From: an uncultured Prevotella sp.
Lineage (GTDB): Bacteria; Bacteroidota; Bacteroidia; Bacteroidales; Bacteroidaceae
Assembly (NCBI GenBank): GCA_945869265.1
Contig: CAMBOI010000022.1
Span: 1-54,365 of the forward strand
Reading direction: 5' to 3'
Length of the DNA: 54,365 nucleotides
Shown: in pieces, positions 34,745 through 42,503 of the stretch
Numbering within the stretch: the first letter of the stretch is position 1
Layout: each line of letters starts with the position of its first letter
Notes under the pieces: generated by a model
Seen by the model: only the letters and a program-made list of their open reading frames with translations
Database searches by the model: none
What the model was told of the DNA's origin: nothing
Translations under genes and position numbers: made by a program

Positions 34745-36034
34745 ATGAGCAACAAGAAACTTCATTTTGAGACACTTCAACTTCATGTAGGACAGGAACA
34801 GGCCGACCCGACAACCGACTCGCGCGCAGTGCCTATCTATCAGACAACCTCCTACGTATTCCGTAATTCACAGCATGCAGCAGACAGATTCGGTTTGCGT
34901 GATGCAGGTAATATCTATGGTCGTCTTACCAACTCCACCCAGGGTGTGTTCGAGGATCGTGTAGCAGCCCTCGAAGGCGGTGTTGCAGGATTGGCAGTGG
35001 CTTCTGGTGCAGCTGCAATCACCTATGCCCTCCAGAATGTGGCACGCAATGGTGACCATATCATCGCAGCCGACAACCTCTATGGTGGAACATACAACCT
35101 CGTGGAGCATACTCTCTCAACACAGGGAGTGGAGACAACCATCGTAGATCCATCCGACTTCGACGCTGTTGACAAGGCATTCAAGCCCAACACCAAGGCC
35201 ATCATCATCGAGACATTCGGTAATCCTAACGCCAGTGTAACTGATGTTGACCGCATATCAGAGATTGCCCACAAGCATAACACCATCGTGATTGTGGATA
35301 ACACCTTCGGCACCCCATTCCTTTTCCGTCCTATCGAGCACGGAGCCGACGTGGTGGTACACTCTGCCACTAAGTTTATCGGCGGACACGGTAGTTCGCT
35401 CGGCGGTGTGATTGTTGACGCTGGCAAATTCGACTGGAAGGCTAATGCCGACAAATATCCTTCAATCGCAAAACCAGACCCAAGTTATCATGGTGCTGTC
35501 TTTGCCGAAGTAGCCGGACCGGCAGCCTTCGTCACACGTATCCGTGCCGTCATCCTGCGCGATACCGGAGCAGCTATCTCTCCATTCAACGCTTGGATTC
35601 TGCTTCAGGGACTTGAGACTCTATCACTGCGTGTGGAGCGTCATGCATTTAATACAAAGAAGGTGGTGGAATTCCTCGCCAACCATCCCAAAGTGGCAAA
35701 AGTCAACCATCCTTCATTGCCCGACCATCCCGACCATGCATTATATGAAAAACTTTTCCCGAATGGTGGCGGCAGCATCTTCACCTTTGAGGTGAAAGGT
35801 GGCGAAAAAGAGGCATGGGCTTTTATAGACAACCTGAAGATTTTCTCACTGCTGGCTAATGTGGCTGACGTGAAGAGCCTTGTGATTCACCCTGCCACAA
35901 CAACCCACTCACAGCTCTCGCCCGATGAACTGGAGCAGCAGCACATCTATCCCTCTACCATCCGTCTGAGCATCGGTACGGAGCACTACGAGGATATCAT
36001 CGATGACCTTGCAAATGCACTTGAAAACATTTAA
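34745..36034 (+). CDS. metY: O-acetylhomoserine aminocarboxypropyltransferase / sulfhydrylase
   Basis: This 429-aa PLP enzyme makes homocysteine (or methionine/cysteine-type products) from O-acetylhomoserine and sulfide. It begins with the family's [17 protein letters not shown] and has [20 protein letters not shown]. The PLP lysine is Lys210 in [12 protein letters not shown]-terminal [17 protein letters not shown] is typical. It is followed by cysK 129 bases later, past a repeat tract with a hairpin element, making a sulfur-assimilation pair controlled by the palindromic operator. Confidence 0.94.
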   Translation: MSNKKLHFETLQLHVGQEQADPTTDSRAVPIYQTTSYVFRNSQHAADRFGLRDAGNIYGRLTNSTQGVFEDRVAALEGGVAGLAVASGAAAITYALQNVARNGDHIIAADNLYGGTYNLVEHTLSTQGVETTIVDPSDFDAVDKAFKPNTKAIIIETFGNPNASVTDVDRISEIAHKHNTIVIVDNTFGTPFLFRPIEHGADVVVHSATKFIGGHGSSLGGVIVDAGKFDWKANADKYPSIAKPDPSYHGAVFAEVAGPAAFVTRIRAVILRDTGAAISPFNAWILLQGLETLSLRVERHAFNTKKVVEFLANHPKVAKVNHPSLPDHPDHALYEKLFPNGGGSIFTFEVKGGEKEAWAFIDNLKIFSLLANVADVKSLVIHPATTTHSQLSPDELEQQHIYPSTIRLSIGTEHYEDIIDDLANALENI

Positions 36035-36040
36035 GGGAAT

Positions 36041-36160
36041 TAGGAATTAGGGATTAGGAATTAGGAATTCTTTTGCAAACGAGAGCAGAGCCAAACTCGT
36101 TTGAGCTATGCCGAGTGCAGCTAAAGAATCGACGAAGTCAATTAGGAATTAATAATTAAA
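36041..36160 (+). repeat. TAGGAATT tract with a second complete hairpin element
   Basis: TAGGAATT units (36041-36068 and 36140-36150) flank an element. The outer stem is ATTCTTT (36067-36073) with AAAGAAT (36123-36129), the inner stem is CAAAC-TC-GTTTG, and the tail is CGACGAAGTCAATTA (36130-36144). It lies between metY and cysK. Confidence 0.8.
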
Positions 36161-36163
36161 GTT

Positions 36164-37111
36164 ATGACAAAGATAGCAAAGCAACTGACCGAGCTTATTG
36201 GACAGACTCCATTGCTCGAACTGAATAAATTCTCGAAATCTCATGGTATCGAGACCCCAATTATCGCCAAGGTGGAATTCTTCAATCCTGGCGGCAGTGT
36301 GAAAGACCGTATTGCATTGGCAATGATAGAAGACGCAGAGAAGAAGGGACTGCTGAAACCAGGTGCCACCATCATCGAACCTACCAGCGGTAACACTGGT
36401 GTGGGACTGGCTCTCGTGGCTGCCGTGAAGGGATACAAGCTCGTGCTGACAATGCCGGAGACGATGAGTATTGAGCGTCGCAACCTGGTGAAGGCTTACG
36501 GTGCAGAGGTGAAGCTGACAAGTGGTGCTGCCGGAATGGCAGGTGCCATCAAGGCTGCCGAGGAACTGCGCGATGCCACCCCAGGCTCAATCATCCTGCA
36601 GCAGTTTGAGAACCAAGCTAACCCCCAGAAGCACTACGACACCACAGGTGTGGAACTGTGGGAGCAGACTGGTGGCGACATCGACATCTTCATTGCCGGT
36701 GTGGGCACTGGCGGAACGGTGAGCGGTATCGGCAAGCGACTGAAGGAGAAGAACCCCAACATCAAAATTGTGGCAGTGGAGCCAAAGTCGTCGGCAGTGC
36801 TTAACGGCGGTCCGAGCGGTCCGCACAAGATACAGGGTATTGGTGCGGGATTCATTCCCAAGACCTACAACAATGAAGTGGTAGATGAGATTTTTGATGT
36901 AGAAAACGACGATGCCATCCGCACTGGTCGCCAGTTGGCACGCGAGGAAGGCCTGTTGGTAGGTATCTCCTCGGGAGCTGCTGCCTTCGCCGCCAGTGAG
37001 ATAGCCAAGCGTCCAGAGAACAAAGGGAAGAAGATTGTTGCTCTACTTCCGGATACCGGAGAGAGGTATCTCTCAACCGTACTCTACGCCTTTGACGAGT
37101 ATCCTCTCTAA
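36164..37111 (+). CDS. cysK: Cysteine synthase A
   Basis: The 315-aa PLP enzyme converts O-acetylserine plus sulfide to cysteine. The PLP Lys47 lies in [12 protein letters not shown]; the substrate loop [10 protein letters not shown] and the phosphate-binding [12 protein letters not shown] follow. The C-terminal [11 protein letters not shown] and [11 protein letters not shown] are standard. It probably shares the metY promoter. The 252-base gap after it holds an inverted repeat and the rprY promoter. Confidence 0.95.
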   Translation: MTKIAKQLTELIGQTPLLELNKFSKSHGIETPIIAKVEFFNPGGSVKDRIALAMIEDAEKKGLLKPGATIIEPTSGNTGVGLALVAAVKGYKLVLTMPETMSIERRNLVKAYGAEVKLTSGAAGMAGAIKAAEELRDATPGSIILQQFENQANPQKHYDTTGVELWEQTGGDIDIFIAGVGTGGTVSGIGKRLKEKNPNIKIVAVEPKSSAVLNGGPSGPHKIQGIGAGFIPKTYNNEVVDEIFDVENDDAIRTGRQLAREEGLLVGISSGAAAFAASEIAKRPENKGKKIVALLPDTGERYLSTVLYAFDEYPL

Positions 37112-37155
37112 CCGGTATCGTATAGCATTATCCATAGATTAATTGGTTTTTATTT

Positions 37156-37258
37156 AGACCACAGATTATCACTGATTATCACAGATTTTTTGATTAGTCA
37201 TATTTCTAATCAGAGCCAAAGGATCTTAATCTGTGTTAATCTGTGAAATCTGTGGTCT
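37156..37258. repeat. Long inverted repeat of ATCTGTG/CACAGAT units
   Basis: AGACCACAGATT (37156-37167) and its neighbours pair with AATCTGTGGTCT (37247-37258). Inside each arm are two further CACAGATTA-type units. The structure probably ends the cysK transcript. A related half-copy including the phrase GAGCC...CTTAATCTGTG lies near 52.76-52.81 kb. Confidence 0.75.
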
Positions 37259-37308
37259 ATATTATTTTCTGTGGATAAAAAATTAACGGAATTGTAACAC
37301 GATTATTA

Positions 37309-37338
37309 TTGGTATTTCGAAAATTATGCGTATCTTTG
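37309..37338 (+). promoter_or_regulatory. rprY promoter
   Basis: -7 TATCTTTG (37331-37338) with a TTGG near-match at 37309-37312 as the -33 box, 18 bases upstream; the ATG is 25 bases after the -7 box. Confidence 0.55.
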
Positions 37339-37363
37339 CACCGAAATTTTAATAGTAATAGTT

Positions 37364-38059
37364 ATGACAAAGAGTAATCACAGAATACTCGTGGTAGATG
37401 ACGAGCAAGACTTGTGCGAGATACTGAAATTTAATCTCGAAACCGAAGGTTATGAAGTGGATACAGCCAACTCGGCAGAAGAGGCCATTGTGCTTGACAT
37501 TCCATCTTACGACCTTCTACTACTCGACGTGATGATGGGAGAGATGTCGGGATTCGCCATGGCAAAAAAACTGAAGACTGACGAAAGGACAAGCAAGGTG
37601 CCTATCATCTTCCTGACAGCAAGGGACACGGAAAACGACACGGTGACGGGATTCAATCTCGGTGCTGACGACTATATCTCCAAGCCATTCTCAATTAGGG
37701 AAGTGCTCGTGAGAGTGAGAGCCGTGCTCAGGCGAACTACCGCACAGCCAGAGGAGGACAGCAACAACAACATTCTGAAATACCAAGGCCTCGTGCTCGA
37801 CCTCGACAAAAAGACCGTCACTATCGAGGGAAAGTCAGTGGCATTCACCAAAACGGAATTTGAGATACTCCACACACTGCTTGACGAGCGGGGAAAGGTG
37901 TTCTCACGCCAGGAACTGATAAACCGAGTGTGGCCGTCGGACGTACTGGTGCTCGACCGCACCGTGGATGTGAACATCACAAGACTGAGAAAGAAAATCG
38001 GTCCGTTCTCGAAATGTATCGTGACACGTCTCGGATTCGGATACCTCTTTGAAGAATAA
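37364..38059 (+). CDS. rprY: OmpR/PhoB-family response regulator (RprY-like)
   Basis: This 231-aa regulator has a receiver domain with VVDDEQD, phospho-acceptor Asp55 in LLLLDVMMGEMSG and the Lys in YISKPFS. A winged-helix DNA-binding domain follows (FTKTEFEILHTLL, SRQELINRVW, DRTVDVNITRLRKKI). It pairs with the histidine kinase 3 bases downstream. The pair matches Bacteroides/Porphyromonas RprXY in order and composition, linked there to stress and envelope responses; exact targets here are unknown. Confidence 0.85.
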   Translation: MTKSNHRILVVDDEQDLCEILKFNLETEGYEVDTANSAEEAIVLDIPSYDLLLLDVMMGEMSGFAMAKKLKTDERTSKVPIIFLTARDTENDTVTGFNLGADDYISKPFSIREVLVRVRAVLRRTTAQPEEDSNNNILKYQGLVLDLDKKTVTIEGKSVAFTKTEFEILHTLLDERGKVFSRQELINRVWPSDVLVLDRTVDVNITRLRKKIGPFSKCIVTRLGFGYLFEE

Positions 38060-38062
38060 ATA

Positions 38063-39469
38063 ATGATGAGAATGACCATAGGCAAGAGGATGTATCTTAG
38101 TATCCTCTCTTTGTTTGCCATATTTGCAATACTCTTTATCGTATTCCAGCAATACCGCGAAAAGGAGTACAAGATTGAGACGCTCAACCTGCGACTCCAG
38201 GATTTCAATGCCAATATGGAGGAGGCTTTGGGACTCAAATGGGACGGGAAGATGATGGACCAATACGTGAAGAAGCACGGGATGGCTCACATGAGAGTGA
38301 CTGTGGTGGACATCTCGGGCAGGGTGATCTACGACAACCTGCGCAAAGACTACAGCAACTTTGCCAACCACAGGGAACGAAAGGAAATCAAAGAGGCCAT
38401 TGCCATGGGACAAGGGTATGACATCAACCGAGTAAGCAATACCATCAACGGAGACTTTTTCTATTCGGCAACTTATTTCCCCAACAAGAAAATAGTTATC
38501 AGAAGCGCATTGCCATATAACAACGAACTGTCGCAATCACTAAAAGCCGACCAGCACTTTATATGGTTTGCCCTTGTGGTGATGATTGTGCTGTCGATGG
38601 TTCTATACCAGTTTATTTGGCGACTGAACTCCAATATCAGTAAACTGCGATTGTTTGCACAGCGTGCCGACCGGGGAGAAAGTCTTGACACGGAAGACCT
38701 CGTGGAGTTTCCCGATGACGAATTGGGAGAAATATCAGAAAGTATCATAAAAATATACATACGACTGCAAAAGACCAAGGAGGAACAGAACATACTGAAG
38801 AGACAGCTCACCCAGAATATCGCCCATGAGCTGAAGACTCCAGTGGCAAGCATCCAGGGCTATCTCGAAACCATCATCGACAACCCTGCCATCAAGGAAG
38901 AGAACAAGGCACAATTCCTCGAAAGATGCTACGCACAGAGCAAACGGCTCGGCAGTCTGCTCAACGACATCTCGATGCTCAACCGTATGGACGACGGTAG
39001 CCAGATGATGGAATTCGAGGAAATAGACGTGTCGATAACCATCAAGCAGATAATAAAAGAGACCGCATTGCAGCTGAAGGAAAGGAACATGAAATTCATT
39101 GACAAGACTCCTGATAAAATCATCATTCATGGAACTGCAAGCGTAGTGTATAGCATCTTCCGCAATCTCACAGACAACGCCATTGCCTATGCCGGAGATG
39201 GCACCACCATCACCCTCGAAGCCCACAAATCGGGCGAATACCGATGGAGCTTCACCTTTAGCGACAATGGGGTGGGTGTGGATAACAAGCACTTGCCTCG
39301 CCTGTTCGAGAGATTCTACAGAGTGGATAAGGGACGCAGCAGAAAATTAGGTGGCACCGGACTAGGACTTGCCATCGTGAAGAACGGAGTATTGCTGCAC
39401 GGAGGTACAATAAAAGCCGAAAATGCACCTGAGGGTGGCCTAAAATTCGAATTCTCGCTTGCAAAATGA
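38063..39469 (+). CDS. rprX: Sensor histidine kinase (RprX-like)
   Basis: This 468-aa kinase has two membrane helices (about residues 11-28 and 165-190) bounding a ~135-aa periplasmic sensor. Then come a HAMP-like linker, HisKA with His255 (QNIAHELKTPVASIQGYLE), and an intact HATPase (N box NLTDNAIAYA, SDNGVGVDNKHL, GGTGLGLAIV). It is the partner of the upstream regulator. Transcription of the pair starts at the rprY promoter. Confidence 0.86.
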   Translation: MMRMTIGKRMYLSILSLFAIFAILFIVFQQYREKEYKIETLNLRLQDFNANMEEALGLKWDGKMMDQYVKKHGMAHMRVTVVDISGRVIYDNLRKDYSNFANHRERKEIKEAIAMGQGYDINRVSNTINGDFFYSATYFPNKKIVIRSALPYNNELSQSLKADQHFIWFALVVMIVLSMVLYQFIWRLNSNISKLRLFAQRADRGESLDTEDLVEFPDDELGEISESIIKIYIRLQKTKEEQNILKRQLTQNIAHELKTPVASIQGYLETIIDNPAIKEENKAQFLERCYAQSKRLGSLLNDISMLNRMDDGSQMMEFEEIDVSITIKQIIKETALQLKERNMKFIDKTPDKIIIHGTASVVYSIFRNLTDNAIAYAGDGTTITLEAHKSGEYRWSFTFSDNGVGVDNKHLPRLFERFYRVDKGRSRKLGGTGLGLAIVKNGVLLHGGTIKAENAPEGGLKFEFSLAK

Positions 39470-39486
39470 AAAAAAACAGTAAATAA

Positions 39487-39533
39487 TTTGGTGTTTCGGA
39501 GAAAATAGCGTACCTTTGTAGGCATTAATGCCT
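39487..39533 (+). promoter_or_regulatory. Promoter and start-site palindrome of the tandem kinases
   Basis: -33 TTTG (39487-39490) and -7 TACCTTTG (39511-39518) are 20 bases apart. A perfect 14-bp palindrome, AGGCATTAATGCCT (39520-39533), sits over the expected transcription start, 5 bases before the ATG. It looks like an operator or a 5'-end hairpin blocking the ribosome site. Confidence 0.6.
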
Positions 39534-39538
39534 ATAGT

Positions 39539-42478
39539 ATGTACAAAAAACTAATTTCCATATTGGCAGCCGCATTGGTAACGATGTCAGCTACAGCCGT
39601 AAACAAAAATCTGAAATACACGAAGGAAAATCCTTTGGTATATGAAGATCTATGGGATCTTCCACCATTCTCATTCCTCAATGACGAAGGTAAGCCAGAG
39701 GGATTCAACATTGCCCTTGTAGAGGAGTTGCTGAAAAGGCTTGACGTGCCATACGTCATCAAGCTGAAGCACACACCGCTCAATTTCCAGGATGTGAGCT
39801 CAGGTGCCGCAGCCCTCACCATCGGAATGAAAGCATCCTACCATGACAAATACGGAATGTATGGAGCCAACACTCTCGTGCTTTTCACACATAGTGTTGC
39901 CAGTCCGAAAAGCAATCCTGCCGAGATACACAGTTTTGACGACCTCAAGAAAAACAAGGTGTATGTGCACCGCAACAGTTTCAGTCACAACCAGATGATT
40001 GATGGCGGTATAGCAGCCAACGCCATCCCTGCCGACGACATGAAATCGGTATTGATGCAAGTGGCTGCCCAAGACAGTGGCATAGTGCTTTGGAACACCA
40101 ACACCCTGAAGGAACTCGTACAGAAAAACCACCTCGACAACATTAAGTTAACTCCAGTGAGCATGAAATACGGAGAATACCATTTCATCTCACGAGACTC
40201 GGTATTGCTGCAGAAACTCGACAGCGTATATGACGAGATGGTTGCCAACGACGATGTATTGCCTCTGAGAAGGGAGTGGTTCTACCCCGAAGAGAAGAAT
40301 GATGCCGTCGGGTCTTTTGCATGGTATGTTGCCATTGTCATTGGAGTATTCTTCCTGATTCTCATAGCGTATAACATCTACTATAAGGTGCAGGAGCGAC
40401 GTCTCAGCGAGATGAACGAGCGACAGTCAAAGCGTCTCGGTCTGCTCTTGCGCTCGGGAAAGAGAGACGTGTGGACATATAACTCAACCACAAAACTGTT
40501 CACTTTGTTGAATCCCGAGGGCAAGAATAACGAGAGCTACAACCAAAAATATTTCGCCCTCTTCTTCCCCGAAACCGATTTCCAACGTATAATCGAGGAA
40601 ATAGAGAACATCGAATTGGGATTGTATGAAAACACAAAACTCCTCGTAAGATGTAATCTGAACAGAGACAAAGAAGAAGGTGCCCAGATGTCATACTTTG
40701 ACATCAACATCTCTGTGTTACAATATGGAGATGATAATCTGCCAATAACGCTGATAGGAATCATGCACGATGTCACTGCAGAGAAAAAGAAGTTTATAGA
40801 CACACGTGACAATCTGCTGAAATACCGCACCATCTTCAACACCTCGATGGCCGACCTCGCTTATTACGACAAGGACGGAATCCTCACCGACATCAATCAT
40901 AACGCCTGCACAACCTTCGGTATCACCGATCGTAAGACTCTCATACAGTCAAAGACACACATCTCCGACATTCCTGTGTTTATGGGACTAAAGGGCGACG
41001 TGTGCAGGGAAATGTGGATGTCGTCGATAACCGACATGGACAAACTGCACATGGAGAAGGACTCCACTAAATACTGGACGCGCACTGGAATCATATACTA
41101 CGAATTCACCATTATGCCTATATATGACTCCAAAGGCGAGCCCATATGCTTTATGTCGTGCGGTAAAGACATGACCGAAACCGCCAAGCGCATGAACAAG
41201 GAGAAGATGAGACAGAGGCGCATAGAAAACACCAACGAACAGATTACAAGCTACACCAACGACATCAACTATGCCTTGGAGGTGAGCGGCACACGACTTG
41301 CCAACTACTATCCCGACTCACACGAGATGACCATAGCCCATGACATCCAAAAACCTATAATGAGGTTGTCGCAGTTGCGCTGCATATCGCTGCTCGACAT
41401 GGAATACAGACACAAGGCATCCATGGTGTTCCTCAACCTCGACAAAAAGAGGCTCAAGAAATTTGAACTGCGAGTGGGAACAATATTCAAAGACCGCAAC
41501 AAGGACAATGCTTACTATGAGTTCAACGGCATCCCCATCAAGAAGGATGGCACTGTCAACCACTATTTCTGCCTGTGCCGCAACGTGAGCAAGCTCGTGG
41601 AAACAGAGAAACAACTTGAGGAGGAAACCAAAAGGGCGCAAGAGGCAGAGGAATTCCAAAACTCGTTCCTCAAAAACATGAGTCACGAGATACGCACTCC
41701 GCTATACACCGTAGTGGGATTTGCCGAACTATTCCAAGGTGAGCACGACAAGAGTGACGAACCGGTGTTTATCGACCAGATAAAGCAGAACTCCGACATG
41801 CTGCTCAAACTCGTCAACAACATCCTGCTCCTCTCGAGAATCGACGCCAAGATGGTGGAGATGAAAACCAATACCATCGACTTCCCCGAATTCTTCAAGG
41901 CCAAATGCCTTATGGGATGGACACAAGGAGTGAAGCCAGGAGTGGAAACCAAGATAGAGTCAACCGAAGATCATCTTATGGTGGAAATAGACGACAACCA
42001 CGTAGGACTTATCATTGAAACCCTCTGCCGACTGGCAAGCCAGTTCACCGAGAAAGGATTGATACACACAAGATATATCTATCACTCAGGAATGATGACA
42101 CTGATGTTCAAGGACACTGGTGCAGGAATGACTAAAGAGAACATGGCAAGTGTAAGAGATCGTAATATGGAGGAAGATTCGGGTGACTACTCCGTACTCA
42201 TCCAACTTATCATCTGCCAACAGTTGGCGGCACTTATGGGCGGCCAGATGGAGTTTAAAAGCGAATTGGGCAAGGGCTCCACAATCTGGATATCCTTCCC
42301 ATGCAAGATAGTTGACATGCCCAAGCAAGAGGAGCCTGCCGCCACACCCGACAGCACCCCGATTATCGACAACAACTTGCTTGCCAATAGCGACTTGCTC
42401 GCTAATAGCGACATGCTCGCCAACATGTCGGAGGAAGAAATCAACAACCTGCTTGCCAATAGCGACCTTTTCAAATAA
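39539..42478 (+). CDS. Solute-binding-domain sensor kinase with degenerate ATPase domain
   Basis: A 979-aa protein. Signal peptide (1-~21), periplasmic SBP_bac_3-type binding domain (about 27-245, FSFLNDEGKPEGFNIALVEELL), membrane helix (about 261-282) and three PAS-like segments (about 300-690) precede HisKA with His716 (KNMSHEIRTPLYTVVG) and a HATPase. The HATPase is abnormal. The N box reads ETLCRLASQFT, so the Mg-binding Asn is lost. The G2 glycines are replaced (YSVLIQLIICQQL), although DTGAGMTKE is kept. ATP binding is therefore doubtful. The C-terminus has four LANSD repeats around EEEINNLL. It is followed 25 bases later by a paralogue with an intact domain, which could phosphorylate its His in a heterodimer. 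Confidence 0.85.
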   Translation: MYKKLISILAAALVTMSATAVNKNLKYTKENPLVYEDLWDLPPFSFLNDEGKPEGFNIALVEELLKRLDVPYVIKLKHTPLNFQDVSSGAAALTIGMKASYHDKYGMYGANTLVLFTHSVASPKSNPAEIHSFDDLKKNKVYVHRNSFSHNQMIDGGIAANAIPADDMKSVLMQVAAQDSGIVLWNTNTLKELVQKNHLDNIKLTPVSMKYGEYHFISRDSVLLQKLDSVYDEMVANDDVLPLRREWFYPEEKNDAVGSFAWYVAIVIGVFFLILIAYNIYYKVQERRLSEMNERQSKRLGLLLRSGKRDVWTYNSTTKLFTLLNPEGKNNESYNQKYFALFFPETDFQRIIEEIENIELGLYENTKLLVRCNLNRDKEEGAQMSYFDINISVLQYGDDNLPITLIGIMHDVTAEKKKFIDTRDNLLKYRTIFNTSMADLAYYDKDGILTDINHNACTTFGITDRKTLIQSKTHISDIPVFMGLKGDVCREMWMSSITDMDKLHMEKDSTKYWTRTGIIYYEFTIMPIYDSKGEPICFMSCGKDMTETAKRMNKEKMRQRRIENTNEQITSYTNDINYALEVSGTRLANYYPDSHEMTIAHDIQKPIMRLSQLRCISLLDMEYRHKASMVFLNLDKKRLKKFELRVGTIFKDRNKDNAYYEFNGIPIKKDGTVNHYFCLCRNVSKLVETEKQLEEETKRAQEAEEFQNSFLKNMSHEIRTPLYTVVGFAELFQGEHDKSDEPVFIDQIKQNSDMLLKLVNNILLLSRIDAKMVEMKTNTIDFPEFFKAKCLMGWTQGVKPGVETKIESTEDHLMVEIDDNHVGLIIETLCRLASQFTEKGLIHTRYIYHSGMMTLMFKDTGAGMTKENMASVRDRNMEEDSGDYSVLIQLIICQQLAALMGGQMEFKSELGKGSTIWISFPCKIVDMPKQEEPAATPDSTPIIDNNLLANSDLLANSDMLANMSEEEINNLLANSDLFK

Positions 42479-42503
42479 CAAGAATACAATATCACTACAA
42501 AAT

